From Fratercula arctica (Eukaryota > Chordata > Aves > Charadriiformes > Alcidae), in contig CANTUZ010000025.1 of NCBI GenBank assembly GCA_947846985.1, forward strand, positions 15,312,100-15,376,099: 64,000 nucleotides of DNA, written 5' to 3'. Below, piece by piece: positions 19,251-32,209 of this stretch (the first letter of the stretch is position 1; every line of letters begins with the position of its first letter). Both the position numbers and the translations under genes were made by a program. The notes beneath the pieces were generated by a model. It had not been told where the DNA came from and did not search any database. It saw nothing but the letters and a program-made list of their open reading frames with translations.

Positions 19251-21953
19251 ACATCAACCCTGTCCATTTAAATGATGCTTTTCCCCAGGATGAGGACAGC
19301 TTTTTTTACGGTTTCAGGGGATATGGCAAGTCTCTTGGAGATACAGGCTCTCCTTTGCGTTGCAGGTGCCTGCTTTGCCTTCCGCCCAGGATCCAGAAAA
19401 ATCCACAACTGCACCTCCCCTGTTATCGTATGTACTCACAGCCAGGGAACTTGTTCCAGAACAATAGACTTGTTCTGGACTTTCTAGTCAATAGGACCCC
19501 CTGGGAAACGGTCCTCAGGGACAAGGGGGCAGAACAGAGCTGGCAGATCTTCAAGGATGCTTTCCATAGAGCACAAGAGCTCTCGATCCCCAGGTGTAAG
19601 AAATCAGGCAAGAAAGGGAGGAGACCAGCATGGCTGAGCTGGCACCTGCTGGTCAAACTAAAAGGCAAGAAGGAACTGCACAGGCAGTTCAAGCAGGATC
19701 AGGTGTCCTGGGAAGAGTATAGGGATGCTGCCTGGGTATGTAGGGATGAGGTCAGGAAGGCTGGAGCTGAACTTGGCAAGGGATGCTAAGAATAACAAGA
19801 AGGGCTTCTACAGGTATGTCAACCAGAAAAGGAAGGTCAAAGAAAGCGTGCCCTCCCTGATGACCAAGAATGGCAAACTGGTAACAAAAGATGAGGAGAA
19901 GGCTGAGATTCTCAACAACTTTTTTGCCTCGGTCTTCACTGCCAGCCTCTCTCCTCACGCCTCCCGAGTTGAAGGACCACAAGACGGGGACCTGGGGGAC
20001 AAAGTCCCTCCCACTGTAAGCGAAGACAAGGTTCGTGACCACCTGAGGAACCTGAATATACACAAGTCCATGGGACCTGATGAGATGCACCCCAGAGTCC
20101 TGAGGGAACTGGCTGATGTAGTTGCCAAGCCACTCTCCATGATATTTGATTGGGCAACAAAGATGATTGAGGGATTGGAGCATCTCCCTTATGAGGAAAG
20201 GCTGAGAGAGCTGGGACTCTTTAGCCTGGAGAAGAGAAGGCTGAGGGGAGACCTTGTTAATGTTTACAAGTGTCTAAAGGGTGGGTTTAAGGAGGATGGA
20301 GCCAGACTCTTTTCAGTGGTTCCCAGTAACAGGACGAGGAGTAACAGGCACAAGCTGGAACACAGGAAGTTACGATCAAATATGAGAAAAAACTTCTTTA
20401 TGGTGAGGGTGACAGAGCACTGGAACAGGCTGCCCAGGGAGGTTGTGGAGTCCCCTTCTCTGGAGACTTTCAAGACCCGCCTGGATGCAGTCCTGAGTAA
20501 TGTGCTCTAGGCAATCCTGCTTTAGCAGGGAAGTTGGACTAGATGATCTCTAGAGGTCCCTTCCAACTCTGAAAAATTCCGTGATTACGTGAAAAGTCAT
20601 GGCAGTCAGGTGAAGTCCCTGGTGACTGGAAAAAGGGAAACATCGCACCCATTTTTAAAAAGGGTAGAAAGGAGGACCCTGGGAACTACCGACCTATTGG
20701 CCTCACCTCTGTGCCTGGGAAGATCATGGAACAGATCCTCCTAGAAGCTATGCTAAGGCACATGGAGGACAGGGAGGTGATTTGAGACAGCCAGCATGGC
20801 TTCACTAAGGACAAGTCCTGCCTGACCAACCTAGTGGCTTTCTAGTAGTGACTGCATCAGTGGACAAGGGAAGAGCAACGGATATCATCTATCTGGACTT
20901 CTGCAAGGCCTTTGACATGGTCCCCCACAACATCCTTCTCTCTAAGTTGGAGAGATATGGATTTGGTGGGTGGACTGTTCGGTGGATAAGGAACTGGCTG
21001 GATGGTCGCATCCAGAGGGTAGTGGTCAATGGCTCGATGTCCAGATGGAGAGGGGTGACAAGTGGTGTCCTTCAGGGATCTGTACTGGGACTGGTGCTGT
21101 TCAATATCTTCATCAATGACAGTGGACAGTGGGATCAAGTGCACCCTCAGCAAGTTTGCCGATGACACCGAGCTGAGTGGTGCGATCAATGTGCCAGAGG
21201 GACAGGATGTCATCCAGAGGGACCTGGGCAAGCTAGAGAGGTGGGCCCGTGCAAACCTCATGAAGTTCAACAAGGCCAAGTGCAAGGCCCTGCACTTGGG
21301 TAGGGAGAATCCTCGTTATCAATACAGGCTGGGGGATGACGTGACAGAGATCAGCCCTGTGGAAAAGAACTTGGGGGTACTGGTGGATGAAAAGCTGGAC
21401 ATGAGCCAACAATGTGCGCTTGCAGCCCAGAAGGCCAATCGCATCCTGGGTTGCATCAAAAGAACTGTGGCCAGCAGATCCAGAGAGGTGATTCTGCCCC
21501 TCTACTCTGCTCTCGTGAGACCCCACCTGGAGTACTGTGTCCAGCTCTGGAGTCCTCAGCACAAGAAGGACGTGGACCTGTTGGAGGGGGTCCAGAGGAG
21601 GGTCACAAAGATGATCTAAGGGCTGGAGCACCTCTCCTATGAAGACAGGCTGAGAGAGTTGGGGTTGTTCAGCCTGGAGAAGAGAAGGCTCCAGGGAGCC
21701 CTTATAGCGGACTTCCAGTACCAGAAGGGGGCCTATAAGAAAGCTGTGGAGGGGCTGTTTGCAAGGGCATGTAGTGATAGGACAAGGGGTAATGGTTTTA
21801 AACTGGAGCAGGGTAGGTTTAGATTAGACATTGGGAAGAAGTTCTTTACAATGAGGGTGGTGAGACACTGGAACAGGTTGCCCAGAGAGGTGGTGGAGGC
21901 CCCATCCCTGGAGACAAGGGCTTGATGAGGCTCTGAGCAATCTGATCTAGTTG
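19251..21953 (+). pseudogene. CR1 ORF2 reverse transcriptase (broken, split)
   Basis: RT entry ([16 protein letters not shown]) lies in the frame 19725-20154. The gene is then interrupted by the nested CR1 and resumes at 20593 with SGEVPGDW and NYRPI motifs. Further frames give [11 protein letters not shown] (catalytic Asp), SGVLQGSV and FADDTE (polymerase active site), then the C-terminal HLEYCVQLW and [11 protein letters not shown] blocks to 21925. Stops and shifts occur at several joins. Confidence 0.8.
20155..20592 (+). mobile_element. Nested CR1 LINE fragment
   Basis: Right after the older CR1 sequence at 20154 the protein jumps to the CR1 C-terminal block ([21 protein letters not shown]), runs to a natural ORF2 stop at 20508-20510, then CR1 3-prime UTR and an ATTCCGTG-like tail near 20592. 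The older CR1 continues seamlessly afterwards. This is a 5-prime-truncated CR1 inserted into another CR1 in the same orientation. I see no clear target duplication, as usual for CR1. Confidence 0.85.
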
Positions 21954-22045
21954 AAGATGTCCCTGCTTACTGCAGGGGGGTTGGACTAGATGACCTTTAA
22001 AGGTCCCTTCCAACCCAACACATTCTATGATTCTATAATTCTATT

Positions 22046-23494
22046 CTACCACTAAACCATGTCCCTCAGCACCACATCTACATCTTTTAAATATCTCCAG
22101 TAATGGTGATTCAACTACTTCCCTGGGCAGCCTGTTCCAATGCTTGACAACCCTTTCCATGAAGAAATTTTTCCTAATATCTAATCTAAACCTCCCCTGG
22201 CGCAACTTGAGGCTATTTCCTCTTGTCCTGTAGCCTGTGACGTTGGAAAAGAGACCGAACCCCACCTCACTACAACCTTCTTTCGAGTAGCTGTAGAGAG
22301 TGATAAGGTCTCCCCCCAGCCTCCTTTTCTCCAGGCTAAACAACCCCAGTTCCCTCAGTCGCTCCTCATAAGACTTATTCTCCAGATCCCTCACCAGGTT
22401 CGTTGCCCTTCTCTGGACCTGCTCCAGCACCTCAATGTCTTTCCTGTAGTGAGGGGACCAAAACTGGACACAGTACTCCAGGTGAGGCCTCACCAGTGCC
22501 AAGTACAGGGGGACAATCACTTCCCTACTCCTGCTGGCCACACTGTTCCTGATACAGGCCAGGATGCTGTTGGCCTTCTTGGCCACCTGGGCACACTGCT
22601 GGCTCATATTCAGCCAACTGTCGACCAACACTCCCAGGTCCTTTTCTGCCAGGCAGCTTTCTAGCCACTCTTCCCCAAGCCTGTAGCACTGCATGGGGTT
22701 GTTGAGACCCAAGTGCAGGACCCAGCACTTGGTCTTGTTGAACCTCATACCATTGGCCTTGGCCCATCGATCCAGCCTGTCCAGATCCCTCTGCAAAGCC
22801 TTCCTATGCTCAAGCAGGTTGACACTCCCACCTAGTTTGGTGTCATCTGCAAACTTACTGAAGGTGCGCTTGATCCCCTGTCCTGGTTTGGGGTGGAGCA
22901 GAGCCAACTTTCTGTTCAGTGAGAGAGGCTCTTGCTTACACTTGTTGCTGTGGCAACCAAGGTCAGCTGACTTCATTGTTTACCCTGTGGAAGGGCTACA
23001 CCTGTGAGGAGGAGGGGACAGGTCAGGTGACCCAAACTGACCAATAGGGTATTCCATCCCACCTGCCATGCTCAGTATAAAAGATGAAGGATCAAAGACA
23101 ACAGGATGGCTCTTTCTTCAATGGTTTTTCCTTCAATGGCTGGTTTTTAATGTTTTTCTTTTCTTCAGTGACTGATGTCTGATGAGGACTCTGTTACCTT
23201 GTCTGCCTTTGGTCCCCTTCAGTGTGTTCCAGTTCCCATTTATCACTAAGTCCAGTCTGGAATTTTCCCAGTTCCTGCAAGTGACATCTCCCTGGGAGCT
23301 TGATACAGTTTTGTATATTTATATTGCGTCTATTTAATTATTTCCTTTTTTATTTTAATATTTCATTAGTTTAATTTCTTTTTCTTAACTCATAAATCTT
23401 TTTATTTCTCTTCTTCCTCTCCTTGGAGCGAGAGGTGGGGGAGTGCATCTGTCATCTTGTCATTGTCCAACCTGGCCCAAACCACAATGTCCTC
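22046..23494 (-). mobile_element. CR1 LINE, 5-prime truncated, split by a solo LTR
   Basis: Minus-strand CR1 that begins where the plus CR1 tail ends, making a tail-to-tail arrangement. The coding part (minus frame 22041-22976) is ORF2 C-terminus with [18 protein letters not shown] and [11 protein letters not shown] blocks and an intact run of about 280 codons. It is cut at 22878 by a solo LTR. Beyond the LTR only a few bases seem to belong to the same copy. Confidence 0.8.
22879..23489 (+). mobile_element. Solo LTR, ERVL type
   Basis: A 611-bp LTR from TGTCCTGGTTTGG to the degraded end ACCACAATG. It is related to the LTR at 16007-16743, and its TATA box TATAAAA is at 23076-23082. Flanks TCCCC (22874-22878) and TCCTC (23490-23494) fit a 5-bp duplication with one change. 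It interrupts a CR1 ORF2. Its U3 lacks the middle part present in the 737-bp relative. Confidence 0.85.
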
Positions 23495-23773
23495 TCATCC
23501 AGGTTCTTGACAACAACCCCAGTTCTCTCAGCCATTCCTCGTAAGACTTTTGCTCTAGACCCTTTACCAGCTTCATTGTTCTTCTTTGGACATGTTCCAG
23601 TAACTCAATGTCCCTCCTGTAGTGAGGGGCCCAAAAAGATGATCTGTTCCATAATCTTCCCTGGCACGAAGGTCCGACTGACAGGCCTGTAGTTCCCTGG
23701 ATCCCCCTTCTGGCCCTTCTTGTAGATGGGCGTCACATTTGCTAGATGCCAGTCGACTGGGACCTCCCATCTA
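23495..23773 (-). mobile_element. CR1 LINE fragments, rearranged
   Basis: Two minus-strand CR1 pieces lie side by side: the ORF2 C-terminal region (about 23507-23633) and an RT-entry region (about 23634-23773, [14 protein letters not shown] and VPIDW-like motifs). In a normal CR1 these are separated by about 0.8 kb, so an internal deletion has joined them. Confidence 0.7.
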
Positions 23774-24309
23774 TACATGGTATGTCTGTACCATGACTGC
23801 CTTATCAGAAGGCAGGAAAAAAAAAGTTCTTTCACAGTTCTTACAATTTCTAGCCGCCCTTCTCTTTCCCTCTTCTATTTACATCCTTTCTTAGCCTGGA
23901 GTGGAGAGGAGACAGAAATGTACACAGGACTCAGAACACAGGTGCACTTTATACTGATAATGGCATAATGATGTTTTCTTTTTATTTACATTTTTTACCT
24001 CTGCTGAGCAATATGCTGATGTTCTGGTGGTACTTTCTGCTGTGCTTCCCAGATCACTTTCCTGAGAGATGACAGCCTAGCACAGTGTCTGTATAGTTAG
24101 GGCTTTTCTCCAATGCCATCAACAGATTTTGTCTCCACTGCAACAGAAAGGATCCTTGTGGGACTCCCTTGGTCACCTTCCTCCAATAAGAAAGCTGACC
24201 ATTTATTCCTACACTTCACATCTACTTTTTTAAGCAGTTATTAACCCAAGAAAAGTCTTTCCTATTTCTTTCTGCAATACCCTACTTTCTTTACAAGCCT
24301 TTGGTAAGC
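23774..24309. other. No recognised gene
   Basis: About 540 bp of AT-rich DNA between CR1 pieces; nothing supportable on either strand. Confidence 0.4.
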
Positions 24310-24866
24310 GACTTGCCCCTCTACTCTGCTCTGGTGAGACCCCACCTGGAGTACTGCGTCCAGCTCTGGAGTCCTCAGCACAAGAAGGACATGGACCTGT
24401 TGGAGGGGGTCCAGAGGAGGGCCACGAAGACGATCAGAGGGCTGGAGCACCTCTCCTATGAAGGCAGGCTGCGAGAGTTGGGGTTGTTCAGCCTGGAGAA
24501 GAGAAGGCTCCGGGGAGACCATATAGCAGCCTTCCAGTACCTGAAGGGGGCCTACAGGAAGGATGGGGAGGGACTCTTTATCAGGGAGTGTAATGATAGG
24601 ACACGGGGCAACGGCCTCAAACTGAAAGAGGATAGATTTAGATTGGATATCAGGAAGAAATTCTTTACTGTGAGGGTGGTGAGGCAGTGGAACAGGTTGC
24701 CCAGGGAAGTTGTCAATGCCCCATCCCTGGAAGTGTTCAAGACCAGGCTGGATGGGGCTTTGAGCAGCCTGGGCTAGTGGGAGGTGTCCCTGCCCATGGC
24801 AGGGGGGTTGGAACTAGATGATCTTTAAGGTCCCTTCCAACCCAAACCATTCTGTGATTCTGTGAC
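24310..24866 (+). mobile_element. CR1 LINE 3-prime fragment
   Basis: 5-prime-truncated CR1: the frame 24301-24777 encodes the last ~150 residues of ORF2 ([14 protein letters not shown] through FKTRLDGAL) without a break to its natural stop, then the 3-prime UTR and a CATTCTGTGATTCTGTG tail at about 24847-24866. Confidence 0.9.
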
Positions 24867-27800
24867 TTTTTGAAAATCCAAGTGTGCTTTTTTTCAGATG
24901 CTTGCTGACTCCTTAAAAGCACTCTAATAAATTTTGTAAAGGATAACTACCTCCTATAAAAGTTGTTGCCTCTTTCACATTGCATTATATCCATCTACTT
25001 GCCTGCCAGTTCTGTTCTTGATTACATTTCCTTCCAATTTGCTTGATATTCTGTCACACATGCTGGTTTGCAGTTCCCCATTTCTCAAACTGAAAAGAAA
25101 TCTGTGATAAGAAGAGGTCCTGTTTAGCAAGAGCTAATAATTAAATTAAAGATGACCATGACGTACTCTTGATTGCTAATAATACTGTGAGGCTAGAAGG
25201 AGTTATTTCAAGTTACTAAGTGCCATTTCATTATATTTAAAAACTTGCAGGGTATTTATAATCTGAAGAAATTATAAAAGGTAGAAGCTAAATCTTAATA
25301 TCTGGCTCTCTGGATGGATGATGAATCAGGGTTGATTCCCTTCTTTTAGTCTCTTGAACTGGGTTCTATTTCATAATTAAAGGCAAAAAAGAAATGGATG
25401 ATTCTTTGCTATGATCATTTTTTTCTTAGAAAAAAGGACCTAAACTGAAAGCAAAACAGTACACAAACAGTGATTACTTTGGTCTACTGCATATTTCTCT
25501 ACAAGGGGTTTTTGAAAGATATTACACTTTGGAGAGTCAGTTGATTTTTGAGGGAACCAAGTACTCTATTATCAAAATTAGTAGCAGACAACTAATGCTG
25601 TATCACAGGTAATTAAAATAATTTATATATGGGCAAAATTTATTAAAGGGTTGGTGAATCCTATTTGGTATATCGTGGATAACCTAAGCAATTTGTAAGT
25701 GGGCCAAAGAAAGCCTTTAAGTCAGTTAATCAAAAGAAGTCAGTCAAGCAGTTGTCTTGAGACAGGCAAATCAATGAATATCAAGAACCTTAAATCTGTA
25801 TTAAATACCATTACTAATCTTTGTTTACCAAATTTTAGCCTTAGTGTCCTCTCCAGGAATATATATTCTAAAAAAAATGGAGAGTAGAAGCCCTCAGCCA
25901 TTTATATGACAATAGTATTTCAACATGCTGGTAAAATTATTTAAAGAGAATTTAAATTAAATTCTGTGGCAAAGCTTCCCAGCTGCACGTCACCTCTTCT
26001 AATGTCATCTCAGTGATGTCATGACATGGTTGCTGCAAACTCCCAGGAGTGAATTGGAAGAGCTGTTGGCCATACTATAAAGCTGAGAAGGAGAGCTGCC
26101 TCTTTATTTCAGAGGATTTTATAACCTTCTCTCTTACTTTAGGCAAGGAAAAATGTGCATCTCTTTCAGGCTTGACTGGATTCAAAATTAGCTCTTCTCA
26201 TCCACTCCTTAACACCTCCATGGCCTTAGAAACGTAGCTCAGGACTGCAGTCAATTTAATGCATATCTAGTACACTTCTAACTGGCTTTTCTGTGTATGT
26301 GTATCTGGTAAGAATGACTCAGAGTTCCTTTCAAGGCAAGGTTTTAACTTTTTGCATTTATTCAGGCCATTTAGTTTCATAAGGCTTAATACCAGCTGAA
26401 ATTCTGCTTCAAGTAAATTGCAGTGAGCTTCCCTTTTATAAAAGAGTAATGGAACAGTCTTCCACTTCTCAGAAGAGTCTTTTAAAGAGTTGGTCTTTAA
26501 GAGAGCTTTCCAAATTGAGTGACCAAGAAAAAAAAAGCTGTTTTCCTTAGTAACCTGTGTATACAAGCTTTAGCTTCTTCTTTATTTTTAATTTGTAAGA
26601 AAGGGTATATATATAACGTTTTATATATAGCAAGAAGAATGGTTCAACTTTTCTGCTAAGTTGATTAGAACATGTAAGAATTTGGTTAAAAACCACTAAG
26701 TCTAAATGAATAAGCATTACTGAGAAGGAATGTTATATTTTGTTCAGCAGTGCAACTTTGCAACACACTTCTGCTATGCCTCAACAATGGGCATAACAAG
26801 CTCTCATCAGCCTGATCTTCAGTGTAGATATACTCTAAATACTACATCCAGTGCTTAACAACAAATATGCTGTTTTACTGAAGTCTTCATTTGATGCTGT
26901 ATACACTATATAACAGTATATGGTCTTAATTTCAGAGATTTCCTGTTAATAACCAGTCAAACTCCACAATTACATTCCATTTTTGTCCATGAGGCCAGGC
27001 AAGGCTTCTATAAGCTTCATAAGTAAAGGTGATGCAACTAAACTTTACATGTCCCTAAACGTGTAAGCCTCCTGAAGCAACACACCAAACAAAGTCTCTC
27101 ATTTCTCTATTTAAGGGAAAGAAATAAGCCTTTGAAGGCTGTCAAAGACAGATAATACATATGTAAGTTTAGGTGTTTAAGTTAGCTGGACACAATCTCC
27201 CCTCAGAGAGAACCCTATGAAGATATCAACCTTTTACTATTGACTTGCTGGAAGATTCATCTCACTTGTCTTCAGCTGTGTAAATTTTGCATCTCATTTG
27301 AACTGATCAGCTAAGATGTCCCCTTTGTCAGACAGGTAATTGCAGAAGATTTTTCTTTGGTTGGCTTCATTTTATATGCTGCACATCTTAAATGACAAAC
27401 ATCACAAGAGATGAAAGCTGCAGAATTCCTTTACTCAATATAGGAGGAGCCTACGAGGCTAGTTTAGATTAGACTCCTTTCTGCTAGGTAGTAAAATGTG
27501 GTAAAATGAATCACACTTTTATTTTATGACAACTGCCTCAGTTACTGCTACAGGTTAGGCTCATATCATGTACAAACTAAAATCTAATATTTCCAGAAAG
27601 ATATCTTGGAAGAATTTTACTATTTCATGGTTATCAGGAGATCAAAACAAAAAGCATCTATAAGATTAAGAGAAAACATGAGTAGTACAGAAGTAATCAC
27701 CTTCTCCTCTAGAGCCTTTTTGAGCCATAAATATATGTTTCTTTGAGTTCAAAAGTTTAGAGTACTTTTAGAAGAAAAGGCGTTCAATAAGAAATCATCA

Positions 27801-28228
27801 GGAAGTTTTGATTTGATTCCAAAGTTTTTTTAGAGTGTGGAATGAGAGCTGTTTGTGATATATTCTGTTAACATACATTCCTCTTTTCTATTTACATTTT
27901 TGAAAGTCAGTATTCTTTCTAAAACATATTTTATAAAATCTGTTTTTTGTGAGATTATGATAATGTCAATATCAGCTGGATGTCTAGTACAAGGAGTCTT
28001 GTTCTTTGAAGAGACATTCATGTGAGTTGCTTCATTCTTGACCAAATGGTTCCTAGCTTTATAACTGCATTGCACTTACAACTTTCCATTTACAGGCTCT
28101 TATAAAATACTCTATACAAATGTAATACTTATTTCTAGTTTAAACTCTAGTTTAAATCTACTAAAAAGATATCAATGATTTTCTTATTGGAAGTGTTTTC
28201 CTCCCTAAGTGCTATAAAATATTCAATG
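24867..28228. other. AT-rich DNA without recognised genes
   Basis: About 3.4 kb with only short frames and no repeat family that I recognise. A weakly palindromic TATATATAACGTTTTATATATA lies near 26608-26630. It could be intronic or intergenic host DNA. Confidence 0.4.
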
Positions 28229-29456
28229 ACCATGTGACCCGCCTTCTGGATGCAGGGAAGGCTGTGCACTTTGTCGATCTGGACTTTGGTAAGGCCTTTG
28301 ACACCGTCCCCCACAGCATTCTCCTGGAGAAGCTGGCCAATCATGGCATAGACAAGTGTACTCTTTGCTGGGTTAAAAACTGGCTGGATGGCTGTGCCCA
28401 GGGAGTTGTGATTAATGGGGTGAAATCTTCTTGGCGGCCGGTCACCAGTGGTGTCCCTCAGGGCTCAGTTTTATGGCCAGTTTTGTTTAATATCTTTATC
28501 AATGATCTGGATGAGGGGACTGAGTGCACCCTCAGTAAGTCTGCAGATGACACCCAACTAGGTGGGAGTGTTGGTCTGCTTGAGGGCAGGAAGGCTCTAC
28601 AGAGGGACCTGGACAGGCTGGATCGATGGGCCAAGGCCAATTGTATGAGGTTTAATAAGGCCAAGTGCCGGGTCCTGCATTTCGGTCACAACAACCCCAA
28701 GCAACGCTACAGGCTTGGGGAAGAGTGGCTAGAAAGCTGCCTGGCAGAAAAGGACCTGGGGGTGCTGGTGGACAGCCAGCTTAACATGAGCCAGCAGTGT
28801 GCCCAGGTGGCCAAGAAGGCCAACAGCATTCTGGCCTGTATCAGGAACAGTGTGGCCAGCAGGAGTAGGGAAGTGATCGTGCCTCTGTACTCGGCACTGG
28901 TGAGGCCTCACCTCGAGTACTGTGTTCAGTTCTGGGCCCCTCTGTACAAGAGGGACATTGAAGTGCTGGAGCGTGTCCAGAGGAGAGCTACCAAGCTGGT
29001 GAGGGGTCTGGAGACCAAGCCATATGAGGAGAGGCTGAGGGAGCTGGGCATGTTTAGTTTGGAGAAGAGGAGGCTGAGGGGAGACCTCATTGCCCTCTAC
29101 AACTCCCTGAAAGGAGGTTGTAGAGAGGTGGGTGTTGGCCTCTTCTCCCATGTGAATAATGACAGGACCAGAGGAAATGATCTGAAGTTGTGGCAGGGGA
29201 GGTTTAGATTAGATATTAGGAAGAATTACTTTACTGAAAGAGTGGTCAGGCACTGGAAGAGCCTGCCCAGGGAGGTGGTTGAGTCACCATCCCTAGAGGT
29301 ATTTAAGAAACATATATAGATTTGGCACTTCAGGGCATGCTCTAGGGGCAGAGATTGTAGGGGTTTTTTGTGTGTGTGTATGGTTGGACTCGATGATCTC
29401 AAAGGTCCTTTCCAACCATGAAGATTCTATGATTCTATGATTCTGTGATTCTATAT
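28229..29456 (+). mobile_element. CR1 LINE, 5-prime truncated, with a long ORF2 remnant
   Basis: The frame 28234-29319 (361 codons) runs unbroken from the RT palm to the natural ORF2 stop: [13 protein letters not shown] (catalytic Asp), SGVPQGSVL, then SADD where other CR1 copies in the window have [13 protein letters not shown], and the C-terminal block. The 3-prime UTR ends with four ATTCTRTG-type repeats by 29456. It is nearly identical to the minus-strand CR1 at 37463-40780, including the SADD variant, and both are followed by related flanking sequence in inverted orientation. Confidence 0.9.
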
Positions 29457-29557
29457 TGCCAAGTATAGCTGAAGACGCTGAAAGCTAAAACGTTATAATT
29501 ATAAAAGCTGATTTTTAGACTTCATATAATACTGGCTGTTCTGTAACCTGTGGTATT
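29441..29557 (+). repeat. Inverted duplication, left arm
   Basis: A 117-bp block starting in the CR1 tail and extending through non-CR1 flank recurs in reverse complement at 37076-37193 with a 2-bp indel (near 29490) and one or two substitutions by eye. The arms bracket 7.5 kb. Outside the block the two loci diverge sharply. Confidence 0.9.
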
Positions 29558-31863
29558 ATCTCCTTTAACATGTACAGCTGATTCTTGGATGAAAGAAATA
29601 GGATCAGTGTGGACTATTTTTAATTAGCTTGAATATTTGAATAGCCTGAGTATTTTAGTAAAATACACACCCAGATTCTTTTAAATCTATTTTAAACATA
29701 AGAGATTTAAAACAATTACAAAGCTATCTTAAAATTTCCCAGCAAACTACTAACCACCCAGAGTAAATTCTGTGAAGAATATGTTCCAATACTATCTATA
29801 GGTATTCAAGGATTAGCAGTGATTGCACTCCTCCTCTAGCATTCTGCTGTAGGCTTGTATGTCTCAGTGCCCTTCAGTACTGGTTTCAAATTCATTAGGC
29901 ACAGCTGGGAAAACAAAAACACAAGGAGAGAAATGACTTGCCAAATGGAAACCAGAGGCAAACCTAGAAATTTCCTCAAGACTACCCCCATGTCTTGATG
30001 ACAAAGATTAAAATGTTTGCATGAGGTCATGAAAGAAGTCCATGGTAGATATAGATGTTACAGTGCAGGTCTGTAGAAACACAGTAGTGGTGGTTCAACA
30101 ATGCAGATATTGGTTTCCCTGATGCTGGGTAAGGAACTGGAAGAGTCCTTTAGGGTGGTGCAACAGCAATAAAACAGCGTCTCTCAGAGTGTAAGATCTA
30201 GACATAATAATACTTATTTAAATATCTATTAAAAGGCAAGAAAAAGTTAATTTGATGTTTCCTGACAGTTTAAAATTTTCATGCATTCCTCCTCTTGGGT
30301 GGGATTAAACATATACTAAAAGTAATAGAGTACCTTGGAGTTCTAAAGATGATGATTTTGTTTCAGGGAAGAAAGAAATAAACACGGTAGCTAGCGGGGA
30401 GGAAGAATACTAAAACCTTGTGTGTGTTTGTTTGTTTGTTTCTTTCTTTAAAAAAAGAATGTCAGATCAAAACATCAAATGTATTTTTTGATGTTTTTAG
30501 TGTCTGCCTCAAAGAAAGAGCCACCAGTGCATATAGAAACATAAACAGATATGCCACCAATAATGATATTCCTAGAAATACCTTTTCCTCTTGTATATAT
30601 GTACCTGATATTATCTGAAGCATCTGAAAATGTGTTTGTGTATAGCAGCACTATAGTAGGATTTTGTGAATTGTTCTTATCTAAGCATTATATATGCATC
30701 CAGAGGGAAAATTTTACTTTAACCAGGTACGTTATCAGAAAATAACAATCTGGGGCATAAACATCCCAAGTGTGCACCTTTTTTATGATGTCAGAGCAAA
30801 CAATATGCATATTTTCCTTTTTTTTTCATTATTATTATTATTATGTTAAGCTGCCTGTGTTGGTTTTGTAAATGGGCTATGACTGTTACATTATGGCATC
30901 TACTTATCCAAAAAAGTCTCTCCTGATAATGATGCCCAGCGCTGCAGGCCAGGCAGTAGCAATGGGAGATGAAACAAAGGGTATGTCTCTGCCAGTGGCC
31001 AAAGGTTTCACCTCTGACTGATTTACATTAATGTAATAAGGAATTCAGCACAGAGTTTTTCAAAAAGCCATTTCCAGTGGGAGAGCATGAATACAATTCC
31101 CCAAAACGTACAAAATTATGATCAGAGAGAATACTGAAGACTCTAATGGCAGTGGTTTCTGCTGTTAAAATTCAAAGTCCTGTGAGATTAACTCACTGGA
31201 AAAAGGAGAAACAGGAATCGGCAATGTGAGTAGGCAAAGGTAACATTCTTCATATTCTTGCTACGTTCAGAAAACTTTATTTTTTGTTCTCTGATTTCAG
31301 TACTTCTCCATTGCAGTGTTATGTGTATATTCCCAGCTGTAGAAGACGAGTAGTCAAGACAAGCTGAGCAAGTTTTCATCAAAAGAAAATTTGCAGGACT
31401 GAAGTTGCAAAGGATAGAAAAATGGATCTAACTACTAAGATGAGAGAAAGACATGTTTTTTTAGAGAATTTATGGATAAGCAATTATAATTTTCTTGGTG
31501 ACAATGTCTGTGTTTATTTGTTTTCCATCTGATCCTGAATTAGAGGCAGACTGGTCAATAGTTTACCTAAAGAACTCTTTTAAAAAGTGATTTCTGCATG
31601 TTCCAGTAACCAGATGCTGGTATCTGCTTGATCCAGATGGTGACAGAAAAGAGATACAGAGAGGTGTGGATGGTCAAAAGTGGAAAGAAGACCCTCAAGA
31701 TCATGATAAGCATTGCTATTCCTTTATCATTCTTGCTACAAAAACCTTATGCTTGGCTTGAACCACAGGTAGCACAGCCCCGCTGTGGAATTTCTTTTCA
31801 TTGGTTGTAGGGTCAAGTTCCCCACTTTTCAAACTGCAGGTAGGTTGAACCCTTTTGCAACCC
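29558..31863. other. AT-rich DNA without recognised genes
   Basis: About 2.3 kb with only short frames. A small ATT microsatellite is at about 30827-30844 and a TTTG run at 30425-30440. Confidence 0.4.
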
Positions 31864-32209
31864 TGCGACGAGCGAGGGAAGACAAGCGGCCGACTCAATG
31901 TGAGTGATAAAGCAAGCTTCAGTTTATTGCCCGAATACGCTTCATTATATAGCTACTGGTTACATCATCGCTTGAATATTGGCTAATTATAAAAGTCATC
32001 TGCTCACTGCGATTGGCTCTCTGTCCACACGACAGGGTTCAGCCTTAGTTCCCTATTCTTATCAGCTCCTTATTCTTGCTTCTGCATTCTCATGGCTTGT
32101 TTACTTAGTACTTTCCCATCGCCGAGCTGTAACTTGCTTCTACGCTATTCTCATCTCACATAACTCCTCTATTGTCCCATGACCTTGCTCCTCAAGCCAT
32201 TCTGCAACA
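31864..32209 (-). mobile_element. Solo LTR of the young class II ERV family
   Basis: A 346-bp LTR in minus orientation, the same length as the LTRs at 54051-54396 and 60404-60749 and differing from them at about two positions by eye. An exact 6-bp duplication CAACCC flanks it (31858-31863 and 32210-32215). The near identity shows that this family moved recently and that one copy has already recombined to a solo LTR. Confidence 0.95.

Larger units (their letters stand above)
17647..22045 (+). mobile_element. CR1 LINE, near full length, with a nested CR1
   Basis: Plus-strand CR1 with ORF1 (about 17647-18374), ORF2 endonuclease (about 18578-19250), RT (about 19725-21953) and a 3-prime tail of ATTCTATG-type repeats ending near 22045. 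A second, 5-prime-truncated CR1 lies inside at 20155-20592 and splits the RT. Many frameshifts and stops make it inactive. It is one of only two copies in the window that still carry ORF1 sequence. Confidence 0.85.
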
